A stretch of 22,581 nucleotides of DNA from JBGQOJ01 sp052119585 (GCF_052119585.1 NZ_JBGQOJ010000037.1:1-22581); one strand, 5' to 3'; shown: positions 12,740-19,449, counted from the first letter of the stretch. A program made the numbers and translations. The notes: generated from the letters alone by a model not told the origin.

Positions 12740-12982
12740 TCAACGACTTGCCTCGCAATCGCTATTAGGAGCACGCCGATGCATCTCAGTAAGAACTTCT
12801 GCGGTCAAAGGGATCGAACGCCGATTAGCAGCGCGAAGAAGATCGTAATGATACTTAGCTGGTATCGCATTTGCCTGTGCCCACTTATGAACACGATCCA
12901 CAGTCACACCAAGGTCTTCAGCCAAACCTTTGCGGCTCGGCCACTGCGAAATCAACGGGCAAACAGAAGAGAAATGATCCAT
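12740..12982 (-). CDS. Cro-like helix-turn-helix phage regulator
   Basis: The protein has a compact helix-turn-helix: ISQWPSRKGLAEDLGVTVDRV, HKWAQANAIPAKYHYDLL, then IPLTAEVLTEMH. Small phage Cro-type regulators in alphaproteobacteria follow this pattern (WPSRxxLAxDLGV, then VHKWAQxxxIPAKYH). Two starts are possible. The ATG at 13012 lies inside operator O1, upstream of the likely -10, so I prefer the ATG at 12982 (80 residues, beginning MDHFSSV; TTGGA precedes it). Divergent from the XRE repressor, it should oppose it at shared operators. Confidence 0.7.
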   Translation of the reverse strand: MDHFSSVCPLISQWPSRKGLAEDLGVTVDRVHKWAQANAIPAKYHYDLLRAANRRSIPLTAEVLTEMHRRAPNSDCEASR

Positions 12983-12995
12983 TCCAAGATCAATA

Positions 12996-13012
12996 ATGGA
13001 TGTTTTCTCCAT
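12996..13012. promoter_or_regulatory. Operator O1, in the leftward cro promoter
   Basis: ATGGA-TGTTTTC-TCCAT is a 17-base dyad. On the minus strand TTGACG (13014-13019) lies one base before it and CATTAT or TTATTG overlaps its far end, so it sits between likely -35 and -10 boxes. It also overlaps the more upstream cro ATG. Confidence 0.65.
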
Positions 13013-13035
13013 TCGTCAAGATGGGAAACAAGTCA

Positions 13036-13052
13036 ATGGAGAATTTCTCCAC
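13036..13052. promoter_or_regulatory. Operator O2, in front of the XRE repressor gene
   Basis: ATGGA-GAATTTC-TCCAC; its inner 15 bases TGGAGAATTTCTCCA form a perfect palindrome. It lies 40 bases from O1 and 20 bases before the repressor ATG at 13072, fitting autoregulation of the repressor. Confidence 0.6.
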
Positions 13053-13071
13053 AGGGGGTAACTGTGACGGT

Positions 13072-13383
13072 ATGAAAAACATAGCAAACAACATGATTCC
13101 ACGAGAGAGCAGAAAAGACCGGGTAGCACTAAGAGTTCACGCCATCCGAGAAGCACTGAAGCTCACCAAAGCCGAGTTCGCCGACGCAATAGCGCTCGAC
13201 CGAAGCTCGCTGACAAAAATTGAAAAAGGAGAAGCCGGGCTAGATATCGCTGTCGCCGAGAGAATATACCACATTTATGGGTTCGGACTTAATTTTATCT
13301 ACGCGAATGACCTGACTGACGTGCCACGCGAATTACATTCCGATCTAATTGCCATTCTTATGTCGGAAAACAACAGAAACTAG
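13072..13383 (+). CDS. XRE-family phage repressor (CI-like, single domain)
   Basis: From ATG 13072 the product has 103 residues with one helix-turn-helix of XRE type: VHAIREALKLTKAEFADAIAL, then DRSSLTKIEKGEAGLDIAV. There is no peptidase S24/LexA-type C-terminal domain, so self-cleavage during the SOS response is not expected; induction would need another route, such as an antirepressor. The frame extends upstream to 13000, but that would overlap the cro-like gene and both operators, so the internal ATG is preferred; AGGGGG precedes it with long spacing. It is the natural candidate to bind the ATGGA-N7-TCCAT operators. It is read in the same direction as the large rightward operon. Confidence 0.75.
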   Translation: MKNIANNMIPRESRKDRVALRVHAIREALKLTKAEFADAIALDRSSLTKIEKGEAGLDIAVAERIYHIYGFGLNFIYANDLTDVPRELHSDLIAILMSENNRN

Positions 13384-13514
13384 CCTCCAAGCTGCATGTG
13401 GCGTAACGAACGGCAGCCTCGTCAGCACCAGCACTAGGAATGTGAGAACTCCGTAACCGCCCAAAGAACAACCCTCCATTTCATAAAACTTACGTTCCCC
13501 ATACGTTCCATTCA

Positions 13515-13531
13515 ATGGATTTTTTCTCCAT
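13515..13531. promoter_or_regulatory. Operator O3 upstream of the rightward operon
   Basis: ATGGA-TTTTTTC-TCCAT, the same dyad as O1. It and O4 lie in a 31-base tandem repeat, three helical turns apart, suited to cooperative binding. Confidence 0.65.
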
Positions 13532-13538
13532 AATATGT

Positions 13539-13567
13539 TTGACCAATGGATTTTTTATCCATAATGT
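13539..13567 (+). promoter_or_regulatory. Rightward early promoter covered by operator O4
   Basis: TTGACC (13539-13544) is a good -35 box. ATGGA-TTTTTTA-TCCAT (O4, 13546-13562) fills the spacer. CATAAT (13560-13565, spacer 15) or TAATGT (13562-13567, spacer 17) would be the -10. Repressor bound at O4 would exclude RNA polymerase. The layout copies that of O1 on the other strand. Confidence 0.65.
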
Positions 13568-13594
13568 CCTCCATGCGACACAGGAGGAACCGAC

Positions 13595-13903
13595 ATGCAT
13601 CGCGACGATACAAAGACAGAACCGACTAGACTGCTCGGACTGAGCACCGAGCTCCACGACCGGCTGTTTGCCTTTCTGATCAACCTTGATCGTCTTGACC
13701 GAAAGGATCAGCCAGACGCGATTGCCAATGAGGTGATTGAGACAGGTGGCATCTACTGCTGCGACCACGGCGACAGATTTGAGGTCACCTTACATGGCAT
13801 AACCGCGTACGCACGCAGCCAGCACCAAGCCCCATACATCTGGATCATCGCGGCCACCTTTGCCACGAACTCGGACATAGGGGTGCTGGAATGCATATCG
13901 TGA
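13595..13903 (+). CDS. First gene of the rightward phage operon, hypothetical
   Basis: This 102-residue protein (MHRDDTKTEPTRLLGLSTEL...) is preceded by AGGAGG in the right place. It is soluble, with a helical N-terminal half (LHDRLFAFLINLDRLDR) and a beta-rich second half (RFEVTLHGITAYARSQ, then IWIIAATF). I recognise no family. It is the first gene after the O3/O4-controlled promoter, so it should be expressed when the repressor is lost. Its stop overlaps the next gene's start by 13 bases. Confidence 0.65.
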   Translation: MHRDDTKTEPTRLLGLSTELHDRLFAFLINLDRLDRKDQPDAIANEVIETGGIYCCDHGDRFEVTLHGITAYARSQHQAPYIWIIAATFATNSDIGVLECIS

Positions 13904-14250
13904 CCGGCCAAGGCCACCGCCACCTGACGGTCGGGCATTCTGCAAAAGTCATTCAGTTTCAGCGGGCAAAGCCAGCTGATGGGGCGCGCGTCACCACTCA
14001 AGGCAACCGCCCGCAAGCGCGCCCGCACCCCCTTGAGACACTCAACGGCAAAACCCTGGCACAGGACCGCCGCACAGAGTTGATCGACGGCGCAGTATTC
14101 TGGGCAAAGATCGCTGCCATCTGCGCCGCTACTGGACTGCTTGCCACCTTGGCAAACAAGGCCATCGCCAATGCAGCCCATACCACAGTGGTGATCAAAA
14201 CCGGTAATTCAAGCGACGGCATCTACCGCGCCGTCGAAAACCAGAACTAA
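13891..14250 (+). CDS. Phage hypothetical protein with one membrane segment
   Basis: This 119-residue protein has a basic N-terminal half and one hydrophobic segment (about 67-88, GAVFWAKIAAICAATGLLAT), then a short tail. The predicted topology is a single-pass inner membrane protein with a cytoplasmic N-terminus (basic side). It overlaps the previous gene by 13 bases. No family is recognised. The predicted membrane anchor is the only hint of role. Confidence 0.55.
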   Translation: MHIVTGQGHRHLTVGHSAKVIQFQRAKPADGARVTTQGNRPQARPHPLETLNGKTLAQDRRTELIDGAVFWAKIAAICAATGLLATLANKAIANAAHTTVVIKTGNSSDGIYRAVENQN

Positions 14251-14270
14251 ACGGAAAGGCGAGTATTACC

Positions 14271-14456
14271 ATGAGTAAAGCACAGCAAATCTATGTCCGC
14301 ATGGCCCACGTCCATGAGGCATTCGGCATCCACAAAGCCACAGCATACCGCGCCGCCCAGCGCGGCGAACTCACCATCTACAAGCGCGGCGTCATGTCAT
14401 TTCTGAAAGTCGCCGAAGTCGAACAGTGGATCGAGAAAGGGGTGAAGGCAGCATGA
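14271..14456 (+). CDS. Small AlpA/excisionase-like DNA-binding protein
   Basis: This 61-residue protein has the winged-helix pattern of excisionases and AlpA regulators: IYVRMAHVHEAFGIHKATAY, then RAAQRGELTIYKRG and FLKVAEVEQWI. AAAGGCG lies upstream of the ATG. Its stop overlaps the start of the next gene (ATGA). It may regulate the rightward operon or assist recombination. A second protein of similar fold is at 9933-10163. No integrase is in view to confirm an excisionase role. Confidence 0.7.
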   Translation: MSKAQQIYVRMAHVHEAFGIHKATAYRAAQRGELTIYKRGVMSFLKVAEVEQWIEKGVKAA

Positions 14457-14689
14457 ATAACACTTCAGAGCGGTCAATGACTGAAGCGCAAGCGGGAACG
14501 CTCAGTGACAAGGCAATCTGCGCGACGTGCGGCCGAACCTTCGCGCTGCACGCCCAGGACCCGACGATCGCTGGAAACAGCCACCCCTACGGCTGGATGC
14601 GCGCTGACGGCAGCGCCGTGTGCTGTTCGATCGGCTGCGCACGGCGAACGCCGGGGAAGGGCAAAATCAAAATGAGGAGCGAAGTGTGA
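14453..14689 (+). CDS. Small cysteine-rich (zinc-ribbon-like) phage protein
   Basis: From ATG 14453 the product has 78 residues with a CATC motif (about residues 23-26) and CCSIGC near the C-terminus, a spacing that could bind one zinc ion. A basic tail follows. The frame is open for nine more codons upstream, but the ATG overlaps the previous stop (ATGA) and has GGGGTGAAGG before it. The function is unknown; small zinc proteins of this sort are frequent in phage early regions. Confidence 0.55.
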   Translation: MNNTSERSMTEAQAGTLSDKAICATCGRTFALHAQDPTIAGNSHPYGWMRADGSAVCCSIGCARRTPGKGKIKMRSEV

Positions 14690-14913
14690 AAGACAGAAAA
14701 GAGATCAGCATCGATGCGGCCGGGATCAAGCAAGCCATTGCGCACTACCTATCACGCCAAGGCTCTGCGGAATTTGACCCGCATGATGTTGCGCTTCTTT
14801 GGAGCCATAGCACGGGAGAAATCACGGCAAATGCCCTGTCGCGTCGGATCGAGCTGAGACCAGATGGACGGGGTGGAGCGCCTGAAGCGTCGATCATTTC
14901 GTCCAAAAAATAG
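14686..14913 (+). CDS. Small phage hypothetical protein (GTG start)
   Basis: GTG at 14686, six bases after AGGAG and overlapping the previous stop (GTGTGA), gives a 75-residue product (MKDRKEISIDAAGIKQAI...). The N-terminal half is helical, with HYLSRQGSAEFDPHDVALLW; the rest is basic and short. The same frame stays open upstream, but the ribosome binding site fixes this start. No family is recognised. Confidence 0.55.
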   Translation: MKDRKEISIDAAGIKQAIAHYLSRQGSAEFDPHDVALLWSHSTGEITANALSRRIELRPDGRGGAPEASIISSKK

Positions 14914-14974
14914 AGGCGGGTGAAGAAACATCATTGTATACTAAAATCCCCCGATTCCAAAGAAGGTTAAAAAA

Positions 14975-15199
14975 GTGAAAAAACCAATCAGATCGTTCGG
15001 ACCAGTTGTCCACCACGAAGAAGGCGGTCTCCGAGCGTCATGCACCTACTGCGCGTTTCGCATCAACGTCACCTGCACACATAAAAACCCAAGCCGCACC
15101 ATCGATGACCCCAGCAACACACCAGACTGGTGCGAGATGAAGGACAGTATGGTTAGTGATGCAATTGCCGCAATTCAGTCAGATGCAATCGAGGGGTGA
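14975..15199 (+). CDS. Small four-cysteine phage protein (GTG start)
   Basis: GTG at 14975, with GAAGG upstream, gives a 74-residue protein with CTYC, then C at about 34, and WCEMKD at about 51-56. The Cx2C...C...C pattern resembles a small zinc site. The N-terminus is basic (MKKPIRSFGPVVHHE). It stands 61 bases after the previous gene, with an AT-rich spacer. No family is known. Confidence 0.55.
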   Translation: MKKPIRSFGPVVHHEEGGLRASCTYCAFRINVTCTHKNPSRTIDDPSNTPDWCEMKDSMVSDAIAAIQSDAIEG

Positions 15200-15245
15200 C
15201 AGAGTATCACGCACGCACAAGACGCAAGGCGGCCGCGAAATGACC

Positions 15246-15263
15246 TGTAATGAAAAAATTACA
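15246..15263. promoter_or_regulatory. Perfect inverted repeat before the 172-residue gene
   Basis: TGTAAT-GAAAAA-ATTACA is a perfect six-base dyad with a six-base centre. It lies 14 bases before the ATG at 15278 and next to its ribosome binding site (GAGG). It could be an operator or a translational hairpin. Confidence 0.4.
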
Positions 15264-15277
15264 ATGAGGCGTGAGAA

Positions 15278-15796
15278 ATGACCAATGGAAAAACGTTGCG
15301 AGATCTGGACGTGATGGCTAGGGACGTCCTGAGCCACCCCATATTGCAGAAAAAATGCACAGTTTCATCAGTCGTCGCTGGCGGTGTGATCTTTGATGAT
15401 GGATGCGGATACAGCGCTGATACAATAGGGTGGTCCCTTGTATCCCGCGCAGAACCAGAACCCAAACCCGAACCAATAGACCTAACCGCAATCAAAACCC
15501 CGATTGGCCTGCTTGATGAAGCGACACAGCAAGCCTTGCGTGATCACGGCGGACCTTATCAAGCGTATATGTACCGCGGGTGGGAGGATGCGGTCCCGGG
15601 CTGGAACAGCTCTATAGCCTACCGCGTCAAACCAACCCCAAAGGTCGAGACGGTGACGCTGTATTTCGGGCATAACATCTCGGATGATGCGACCACCCAA
15701 AGACATAAACTAGACACCCACAAAATTACCCTGACCATCAACGACGGCGTTGTTGATCCAGTAGTGACGGTCGAGGTGCTCGAGGCGCTCGAATGA
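15278..15796 (+). CDS. Phage hypothetical protein, 172 residues
   Basis: The protein contains an N-terminal part with two cysteines (C27 and C43), a proline-rich linker (AEPEPKPEPIDLTA) and a central segment IGLLDEATQQALRDHGGPYQ leading to YRGWEDAVPGW and YRVKP. The central segment resembles short domains found in several phage hypothetical proteins in which a helix precedes a W-rich strand. The end is beta-rich (VETVTLYFGHNI...ITLTINDGV). No enzyme motif is seen. GAGG precedes the start. Function is unknown. Confidence 0.65.
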   Translation: MTNGKTLRDLDVMARDVLSHPILQKKCTVSSVVAGGVIFDDGCGYSADTIGWSLVSRAEPEPKPEPIDLTAIKTPIGLLDEATQQALRDHGGPYQAYMYRGWEDAVPGWNSSIAYRVKPTPKVETVTLYFGHNISDDATTQRHKLDTHKITLTINDGVVDPVVTVEVLEALE

Positions 15797-15864
15797 CAGA
15801 TCGACCAATCACATGCAGTGCGTCAATGGTGCCGCGCAAGGCGGTAACGCATGACCCGCTATGA
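15793..15864 (+). CDS. Possible 23-residue coupled small frame
   Basis: ATG at 15793 overlaps the previous stop (ATGA) and opens 23 codons (MTDRPITCSASMVPRKAVTH...) ending at 15864, 14 bases inside the next gene. Coupling fits the operon style, but the frame is too short to be sure. Confidence 0.2.
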   Translation: MTDRPITCSASMVPRKAVTHDPL

Positions 15865-16090
15865 TCAACGCGGCGGCCATACGGCCAAGCGCGTCATCTT
15901 TGAAGAGCTGCGGCACGACAGCACCGTGCACAATCTTGCGGCAGGCCGCTCGGGCTGGACATGTCGCGACGTTGTCCTTGTGATCGGCGCACTGATGCTG
16001 GCCATCGCCGTCGGCACCGTGGCAACCAGGGCAATTAGCCATTCGGCGTTCGATGCGGCAAATCCGAATTGGAGCCAAAGATATGAATAA
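15851..16090 (+). CDS. Small single-pass membrane phage protein
   Basis: This 79-residue protein has a basic N-terminal part (MTRYDQRGGHTAKRVIFEEL) and one clear membrane helix (about 40-59, DVVLVIGALMLAIAVGTVAT), then a short tail. A cytoplasmic N-terminus is expected. AAGGCGGT lies upstream. It overlaps the start of the next gene by eight bases. No family is recognised; a role in the envelope is possible, including a holin-like one, though a single helix and the lack of a lysin gene make that weak. Confidence 0.5.
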   Translation: MTRYDQRGGHTAKRVIFEELRHDSTVHNLAAGRSGWTCRDVVLVIGALMLAIAVGTVATRAISHSAFDAANPNWSQRYE

Positions 16091-16517
16091 CTCCCCGGAA
16101 AAGATCATCAGCGACGAGGAAATCACCCGCGTCCACGGCTATGCGAATTTTGGAAGCATGACGCCGCGCGAAGTCGTCAATGATGACATCAGGAAATATG
16201 CGGTTGGCTATACTGGCGGTTCAACACAGGTGGCAATCCTGCGCGAACATGGGCTTATCACGAAGCCGAATAGCAACAGCTACCGCGCAAATCTGACCGA
16301 AAAAGGCAAGCGGTATGCGCGGGCGCTTCACAGAGACGCCACAACCCACTCCAAAGCGTTAGCGGCCAAGACGCAGGTGCTGCTGTCATATGCATGGCAC
16401 GATAGAATCTGTGACCTGACGAGCGCATTTATCGACGGGAAGTCATGCACATTTGGTTTTGACGCCGCCCTAGACGCATTCAACGCGCGGCGGCTGTCTT
16501 TGGATGGTGCGGCGTGA
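16083..16517 (+). CDS. Phage hypothetical protein with a winged-helix-like segment
   Basis: From ATG 16083 (GGAG upstream; the frame is open ten codons further) the product has 144 residues. The section GYTGGSTQVAILREHGLITK followed by LTEKGKRYARAL has the look of a winged helix: helix, short turn, recognition helix, then a basic wing. The C-terminal part includes AFIDGKSCTFGFDAALDAFN. It overlaps the next gene by four bases (GTGA). DNA binding is inferred from the pattern only. Confidence 0.55.
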   Translation: MNNSPEKIISDEEITRVHGYANFGSMTPREVVNDDIRKYAVGYTGGSTQVAILREHGLITKPNSNSYRANLTEKGKRYARALHRDATTHSKALAAKTQVLLSYAWHDRICDLTSAFIDGKSCTFGFDAALDAFNARRLSLDGAA

Positions 16518-16756
16518 CATTTCCATCAAAAGACAGCCGCCGCGCGAATGCAGCCATCCACGCGATCCTCGACGGTCGCGATCCGCAGGACAGCATGGCC
16601 GAGATCATGGTCACTCTCGAACACACGATTGCCGCCATACTCATTGTGACGCAAGGCGACCCGAAAAGGGCTGCGCTGATGCTCAATGAAGGGGTTCTGG
16701 AGGGCGTCGAAACAAGGCTGGCGCTCTATGGTGCCAGAAAGGCGGGTGCGAGGTGA
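16514..16756 (+). CDS. Last small gene of the rightward operon (GTG start)
   Basis: GTG 16514, overlapping the previous stop (GTGA), gives an 80-residue protein, MTFPSKDSRRANAAIHAILD and onward, mostly helical (DSMAEIMVTLEHTIAAILIV, then DPKRAALMLNEGVLEGVE). The hydrophobic stretch is amphipathic rather than a membrane helix. No family is recognised. It is the last gene before the tRNA boundary, and no forward terminator with a T-tract is seen after it. Confidence 0.55.
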   Translation: MTFPSKDSRRANAAIHAILDGRDPQDSMAEIMVTLEHTIAAILIVTQGDPKRAALMLNEGVLEGVETRLALYGARKAGAR

Positions 16757-16766
16757 CCGAATCCTA

Positions 16767-16807
16767 CAAAAAAAATACCCCCCACAGCCTGTTGGCTAGT
16801 GGGGGGT
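16767..16807 (-). terminator. Strong hairpin terminator, leftward (tRNA side)
   Basis: ACCCCCCAC (16777-16785) pairs exactly with GTGGGGGGT (16799-16807), with an inner AGCC/GGCT stem and a TGTT loop. On the minus strand it is followed by ATTTTTTTT, so it ends transcription coming from the tRNA-Leu side. It may also slow readthrough from the phage operon. Confidence 0.7.
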
Positions 16808-16874
16808 GCCTTGGGGGTCTTTGAGGTGGGCTATTTTTCAAACCCAATAAAAACAATGTCTTACTACTCTAAAT

Positions 16875-16960
16875 TGGTGCGGTCGAAAAGACTCGAACTT
16901 TCACGGGTGTTACCCCACAGCGACCTCAACGCTGCGCGTCTACCATTCCGCCACGACCGC
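16875..16960 (-). tRNA. tRNA-Leu (anticodon GAG)
   Basis: On the minus strand the acceptor arms GCGGTCG and CGACCGC pair perfectly, with A as discriminator and CCA encoded at 16877-16875. The anticodon arm CAGCG-TTGAGGT-CGCTG shows anticodon GAG, reading CUC and CUU. A long variable arm (GTGGGGTAACACCC) and a T-arm with GTTCGAGTC complete a class II tRNA of 86 bases. tRNA genes are common phage attachment sites, and the phage-like block starts on the 3' side of this gene, as expected for integration there. Confidence 0.97.
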
Positions 16961-17044
16961 ACGTAATCTGGTAGTCTGGCGTGTCTTAGCGCAGCGATCC
17001 GGGGATGTGAAGCATGTTTTTCGCGCTAATCACGGGCGCCGGTA

Positions 17045-17079
17045 AAATACTTCGGAGGGCCGCAGACCCGCCCCCCGAA
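17045..17079 (-). terminator. Terminator of the peptidoglycan-binding protein gene
   Basis: On the minus strand TTCGGGGGGC (17079-17070) pairs with GCCCTCCGAA (17060-17051), with one G-T wobble and a nine-base loop, and is followed by GTATTTTACC. It begins just after the gene's stop at 17086. Confidence 0.7.
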
Positions 17080-17085
17080 AGCCCG

Positions 17086-18390
17086 CTATTTCACTGGAAC
17101 CGCAAACAAAGGCATGCCCACAGGTTGCGGCGCTGCCCCGGCCTGAGCCGCCGCCGGATCCGAAACCCCGCCCACCTGATAGGCCGCCTTGCGAATCAAA
17201 CTGTTCCGCTCTGGCTGACCGGGGGCAAACACGGGCACAGCCCCGTTGCTGATCGCGTCCAGACCAAGGGAATACCACGCCAGCGATAGGTCGCTACGCG
17301 TGCTGGTGCCAAAGCCCTGCCCCAGATGGTGCCCCAGCAATTCCGCGTAAACCGGTTCGCCCAGCACAACCAGCATCAGCGCCGACCCGATGGCAACATC
17401 CATATTGTCCGTGCGATAGCCGACCGACAAACAGATTTTCGCCGTCCCGCTCAATTGCGCAGGCGACATGCCCGTCGACAGGACAAAGGCGCTGACATCC
17501 TGCATCACCTGATCGCGGGGCTTCAGCGACACTGCGGCAACCTGATCCTGCATCGCCGAGCCGATGCCCTCGCACTGCTGGGCGATCTGGTCCGATGTGA
17601 ATCCCTGAATCTTGCTGGCAAGGTCTTCTCCCTGCGCGATCGCATAGGTGCGCGCCAGACAGAACTGCTCGCTCAGGGCGAATCCCGCGTCGGTCATTGC
17701 GGCCTCGGTGGTGAATCCGCCGTTGGAATTGGTCAACAGGCTGACCTTGTTGCACTGCGACGCCAGGGACAGCCCCGCACTTGCCCCCATGAAATTCGGC
17801 AGCCCGCTCGATGCAGGTGCCTCTGGCACTGCCGCAAAGGCCATCACTGCAGGCGCTTCGGCTACAGGGGCAACCGGTGCCTGGGCAACAACGCCCGCAG
17901 CCTGATCGCGATAGTCCAGCAACAGCCCGCGCGGCCCTTGCGGGTTCGCCGCGATCGCCTGATACGTCGCCGCCCCCCCGGCCATCGCGCGCTGGTAGGA
18001 CGAAATTAGAAAATCACGCTCGTATTGCGTCAGTTGGCCGGTGGGCGCATATCCCAATGTCGCCTGATACTGCGAAATCGCCGTACGCGAATTGCGCCCC
18101 ATGACGCCGTCGGGCGTCCCTGCGGAATACCCGAAATAGTTCAACGAGGTTTGCACCTCGCGGTTTGCGGCCCGTGTCGCGGTTGAAATTCCGGGCTTCG
18201 ATGCGACCCGTTTGGTGCTGGTCGTTCTGACCGTGCGCTTCTTGTTGTTCTCGTTGGCAATCGCGCCACCGATCAGGCCGCCGACAATCAAGCCGCCCAA
18301 AAGATCGCCCGCATCCGCAGCGACACGGGTGGCAGGGGTCAGGGCAAGGCTCATGGCAATACAGGCTGCGGGAAAACGTCTGGTGATCAT
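17086..18390 (-). CDS. Exported peptidoglycan-binding-domain protein
   Basis: The 434-residue protein has a signal peptide (MITRRFPAACIAMSLAL..., cleavage near 25), a glycine-zipper segment (LLGGLIVGGLIGGAIAN), and a peptidoglycan-binding type 1 domain at about 77-125 with VQTSLNYFGYSAGTPDGVMG and RTAISQYQATLGY. An alanine/proline-rich linker (about 165-200) leads to a larger helical domain with several cysteines (C214, C244, C274, C318) that I do not recognise. It probably sits in the periplasm, bound to the cell wall. It is transcribed away from lipB, starts 119 bases from it, and has its own terminator. The function of the C-terminal domain is unknown. Confidence 0.85.
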   Translation of the reverse strand: MITRRFPAACIAMSLALTPATRVAADAGDLLGGLIVGGLIGGAIANENNKKRTVRTTSTKRVASKPGISTATRAANREVQTSLNYFGYSAGTPDGVMGRNSRTAISQYQATLGYAPTGQLTQYERDFLISSYQRAMAGGAATYQAIAANPQGPRGLLLDYRDQAAGVVAQAPVAPVAEAPAVMAFAAVPEAPASSGLPNFMGASAGLSLASQCNKVSLLTNSNGGFTTEAAMTDAGFALSEQFCLARTYAIAQGEDLASKIQGFTSDQIAQQCEGIGSAMQDQVAAVSLKPRDQVMQDVSAFVLSTGMSPAQLSGTAKICLSVGYRTDNMDVAIGSALMLVVLGEPVYAELLGHHLGQGFGTSTRSDLSLAWYSLGLDAISNGAVPVFAPGQPERNSLIRKAAYQVGGVSDPAAAQAGAAPQPVGMPLFAVPVK

Positions 18391-18410
18391 TGCATCACTC
18401 CCTAAAATGC

Positions 18411-18441
18411 GAGACAGATTTATAATTCGCTTAATTGTCTC
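18411..18441. promoter_or_regulatory. Inverted repeat in the divergent promoter region before lipB
   Basis: GAGACA (18411-18416) and TGTCTC (18436-18441) form a dyad around an AT-rich centre, between the two divergent genes. It could be an operator or part of the promoters. No regulator is implied. Confidence 0.35.
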
Positions 18442-18509
18442 ATATCATCGGATGTTTTCTAAGAAGAAAATACCGCTAATGCCCAATATCGCAGAAAGTA
18501 CGCGAATTC

Positions 18510-19157
18510 ATGGTGACCTGGCTAACCTCCAACGGGCTTGTCCCCTACCCGGACGCGCTGTCCGAAATGGAATCCCGCGCGGCAGCGATTGCCGCAGGCA
18601 CAGCCGACGAGGCAATCTGGCTGCTGGAACACCCCCCGCTTTACACCGCAGGGACCAGCGCCCGGATCGAGGATCTCACCGATCCCACGCGGTTCCCCGT
18701 CTTTGAGGCCCGTCGCGGCGGGCAATACACCTACCACGGGCCGGGTCAGCGCGTGGCCTATTGCATGCTCGATGTGGGCAATCGCGGCCGCGATGTGCGC
18801 CGGTTCGTTCAGGATCTGGAAACGTGGATCATCGCCGCCCTGGCCGAATTCAATGTCAAAGGCGAAATCAGAACGGGCCGCGTCGGCGTCTGGGTCGCCC
18901 GCCCCGACAAGGCACCGAACGCCGACGGCACCCCGCGCGAGGACAAGATTGCCGCTATCGGCATCCGCTTGCGCAAATGGGTCAGCTTCCACGGACTTTC
19001 GATCAACGTGGAACCCGATCTCTCGCATTTCGACGGAATCGTTCCCTGCGGCATCAAAGAACACGGCGTCACATCGCTGGTCGATCTGGGCCTGCCGGTC
19101 ACGATGAACGACGTTGATGTCGCCCTGCAGAAATCATTTCGGCAGGTCTTTGGCTGA
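18510..19157 (+). CDS. lipB: Octanoyl-[acyl-carrier-protein]:protein N-octanoyltransferase
   Basis: This 215-residue protein has all LipB blocks: EHPPLYTAG (40-48), RGGQYTYHGPGQ (69-80), the catalytic lysine K146 in DKIAAIGIR, FHGLSINVEPDL (160-171), and the catalytic cysteine C180 in VPCGI. LipB moves octanoate from ACP to apo-domains of E2 subunits and GcvH as the first step in lipoate cofactor synthesis, in the cytoplasm. Length is normal. No strong ribosome binding site lies ahead of ATG 18510, and no better start is visible. It is upstream of ctaD but 298 bases away, so probably a separate unit. This is a chromosomal housekeeping gene. Confidence 0.96.
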   Translation: MVTWLTSNGLVPYPDALSEMESRAAAIAAGTADEAIWLLEHPPLYTAGTSARIEDLTDPTRFPVFEARRGGQYTYHGPGQRVAYCMLDVGNRGRDVRRFVQDLETWIIAALAEFNVKGEIRTGRVGVWVARPDKAPNADGTPREDKIAAIGIRLRKWVSFHGLSINVEPDLSHFDGIVPCGIKEHGVTSLVDLGLPVTMNDVDVALQKSFRQVFG

Positions 19158-19426
19158 ACCCATGGCCGCGCATGAAAAAATCTTTCTCCCTCTTCTCGGA
19201 AAAAATACTCGCCCGCCGCAGGCGAAAACCCCGAGGGGCCACAAGGCCCCGAGACAAATAACGTCACGCCGCAGGCGTGTCCGCTGGATCGCGGTGCCTC
19301 CTCCTTGCTAAATACAATGCCCTGCGTCAATTTTTTCCACCCTGCGGCGGCGTGGATCATTGCCCAGAGGCGAATAGCGCACTAGAACATGCTGGGAACG
19401 AACCGGTCGGGGTGACTCTTCCGGTC
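19158..19426. other. Intergenic region between lipB and ctaD
   Basis: No gene is seen. GGGGCC-ACAA-GGCCCC (19235-19250) is a strong hairpin with no T-tract after it, and CACGCC-GCA-GGCGTG (19265-19279) is a second dyad. A second CGCCGCAGGCG motif lies at about 19215. These are likely structured 3' ends of the lipB message. The rest looks like spacer. Confidence 0.45.
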
Positions 19427-19449
19427 TATAATCTGGGAACCTTAGGAGG
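19427..19449 (+). promoter_or_regulatory. ctaD -10 box and ribosome binding site
   Basis: A perfect TATAAT is at 19427-19432 with no good -35 partner, and AGGAGG at 19444-19449 stands six bases before the ctaD ATG. If the TATAAT is used, the leader is very short. Confidence 0.45.

Noticed and set aside
12785..12800. Partial match (CTGCGGTCAAA) to the tRNA-Leu 3' end as an att site
   Set aside because: Only about nine matching bases, inside the Cro-like coding sequence; no better than chance.
15851..16090. Holin
   Set aside because: One membrane helix and no endolysin or spanin gene nearby; the evidence is insufficient.
960..16756. Gene transfer agent rather than prophage
   Set aside because: No GTA head, portal or terminase genes; a repressor/cro switch and a replication origin are not part of GTA clusters.
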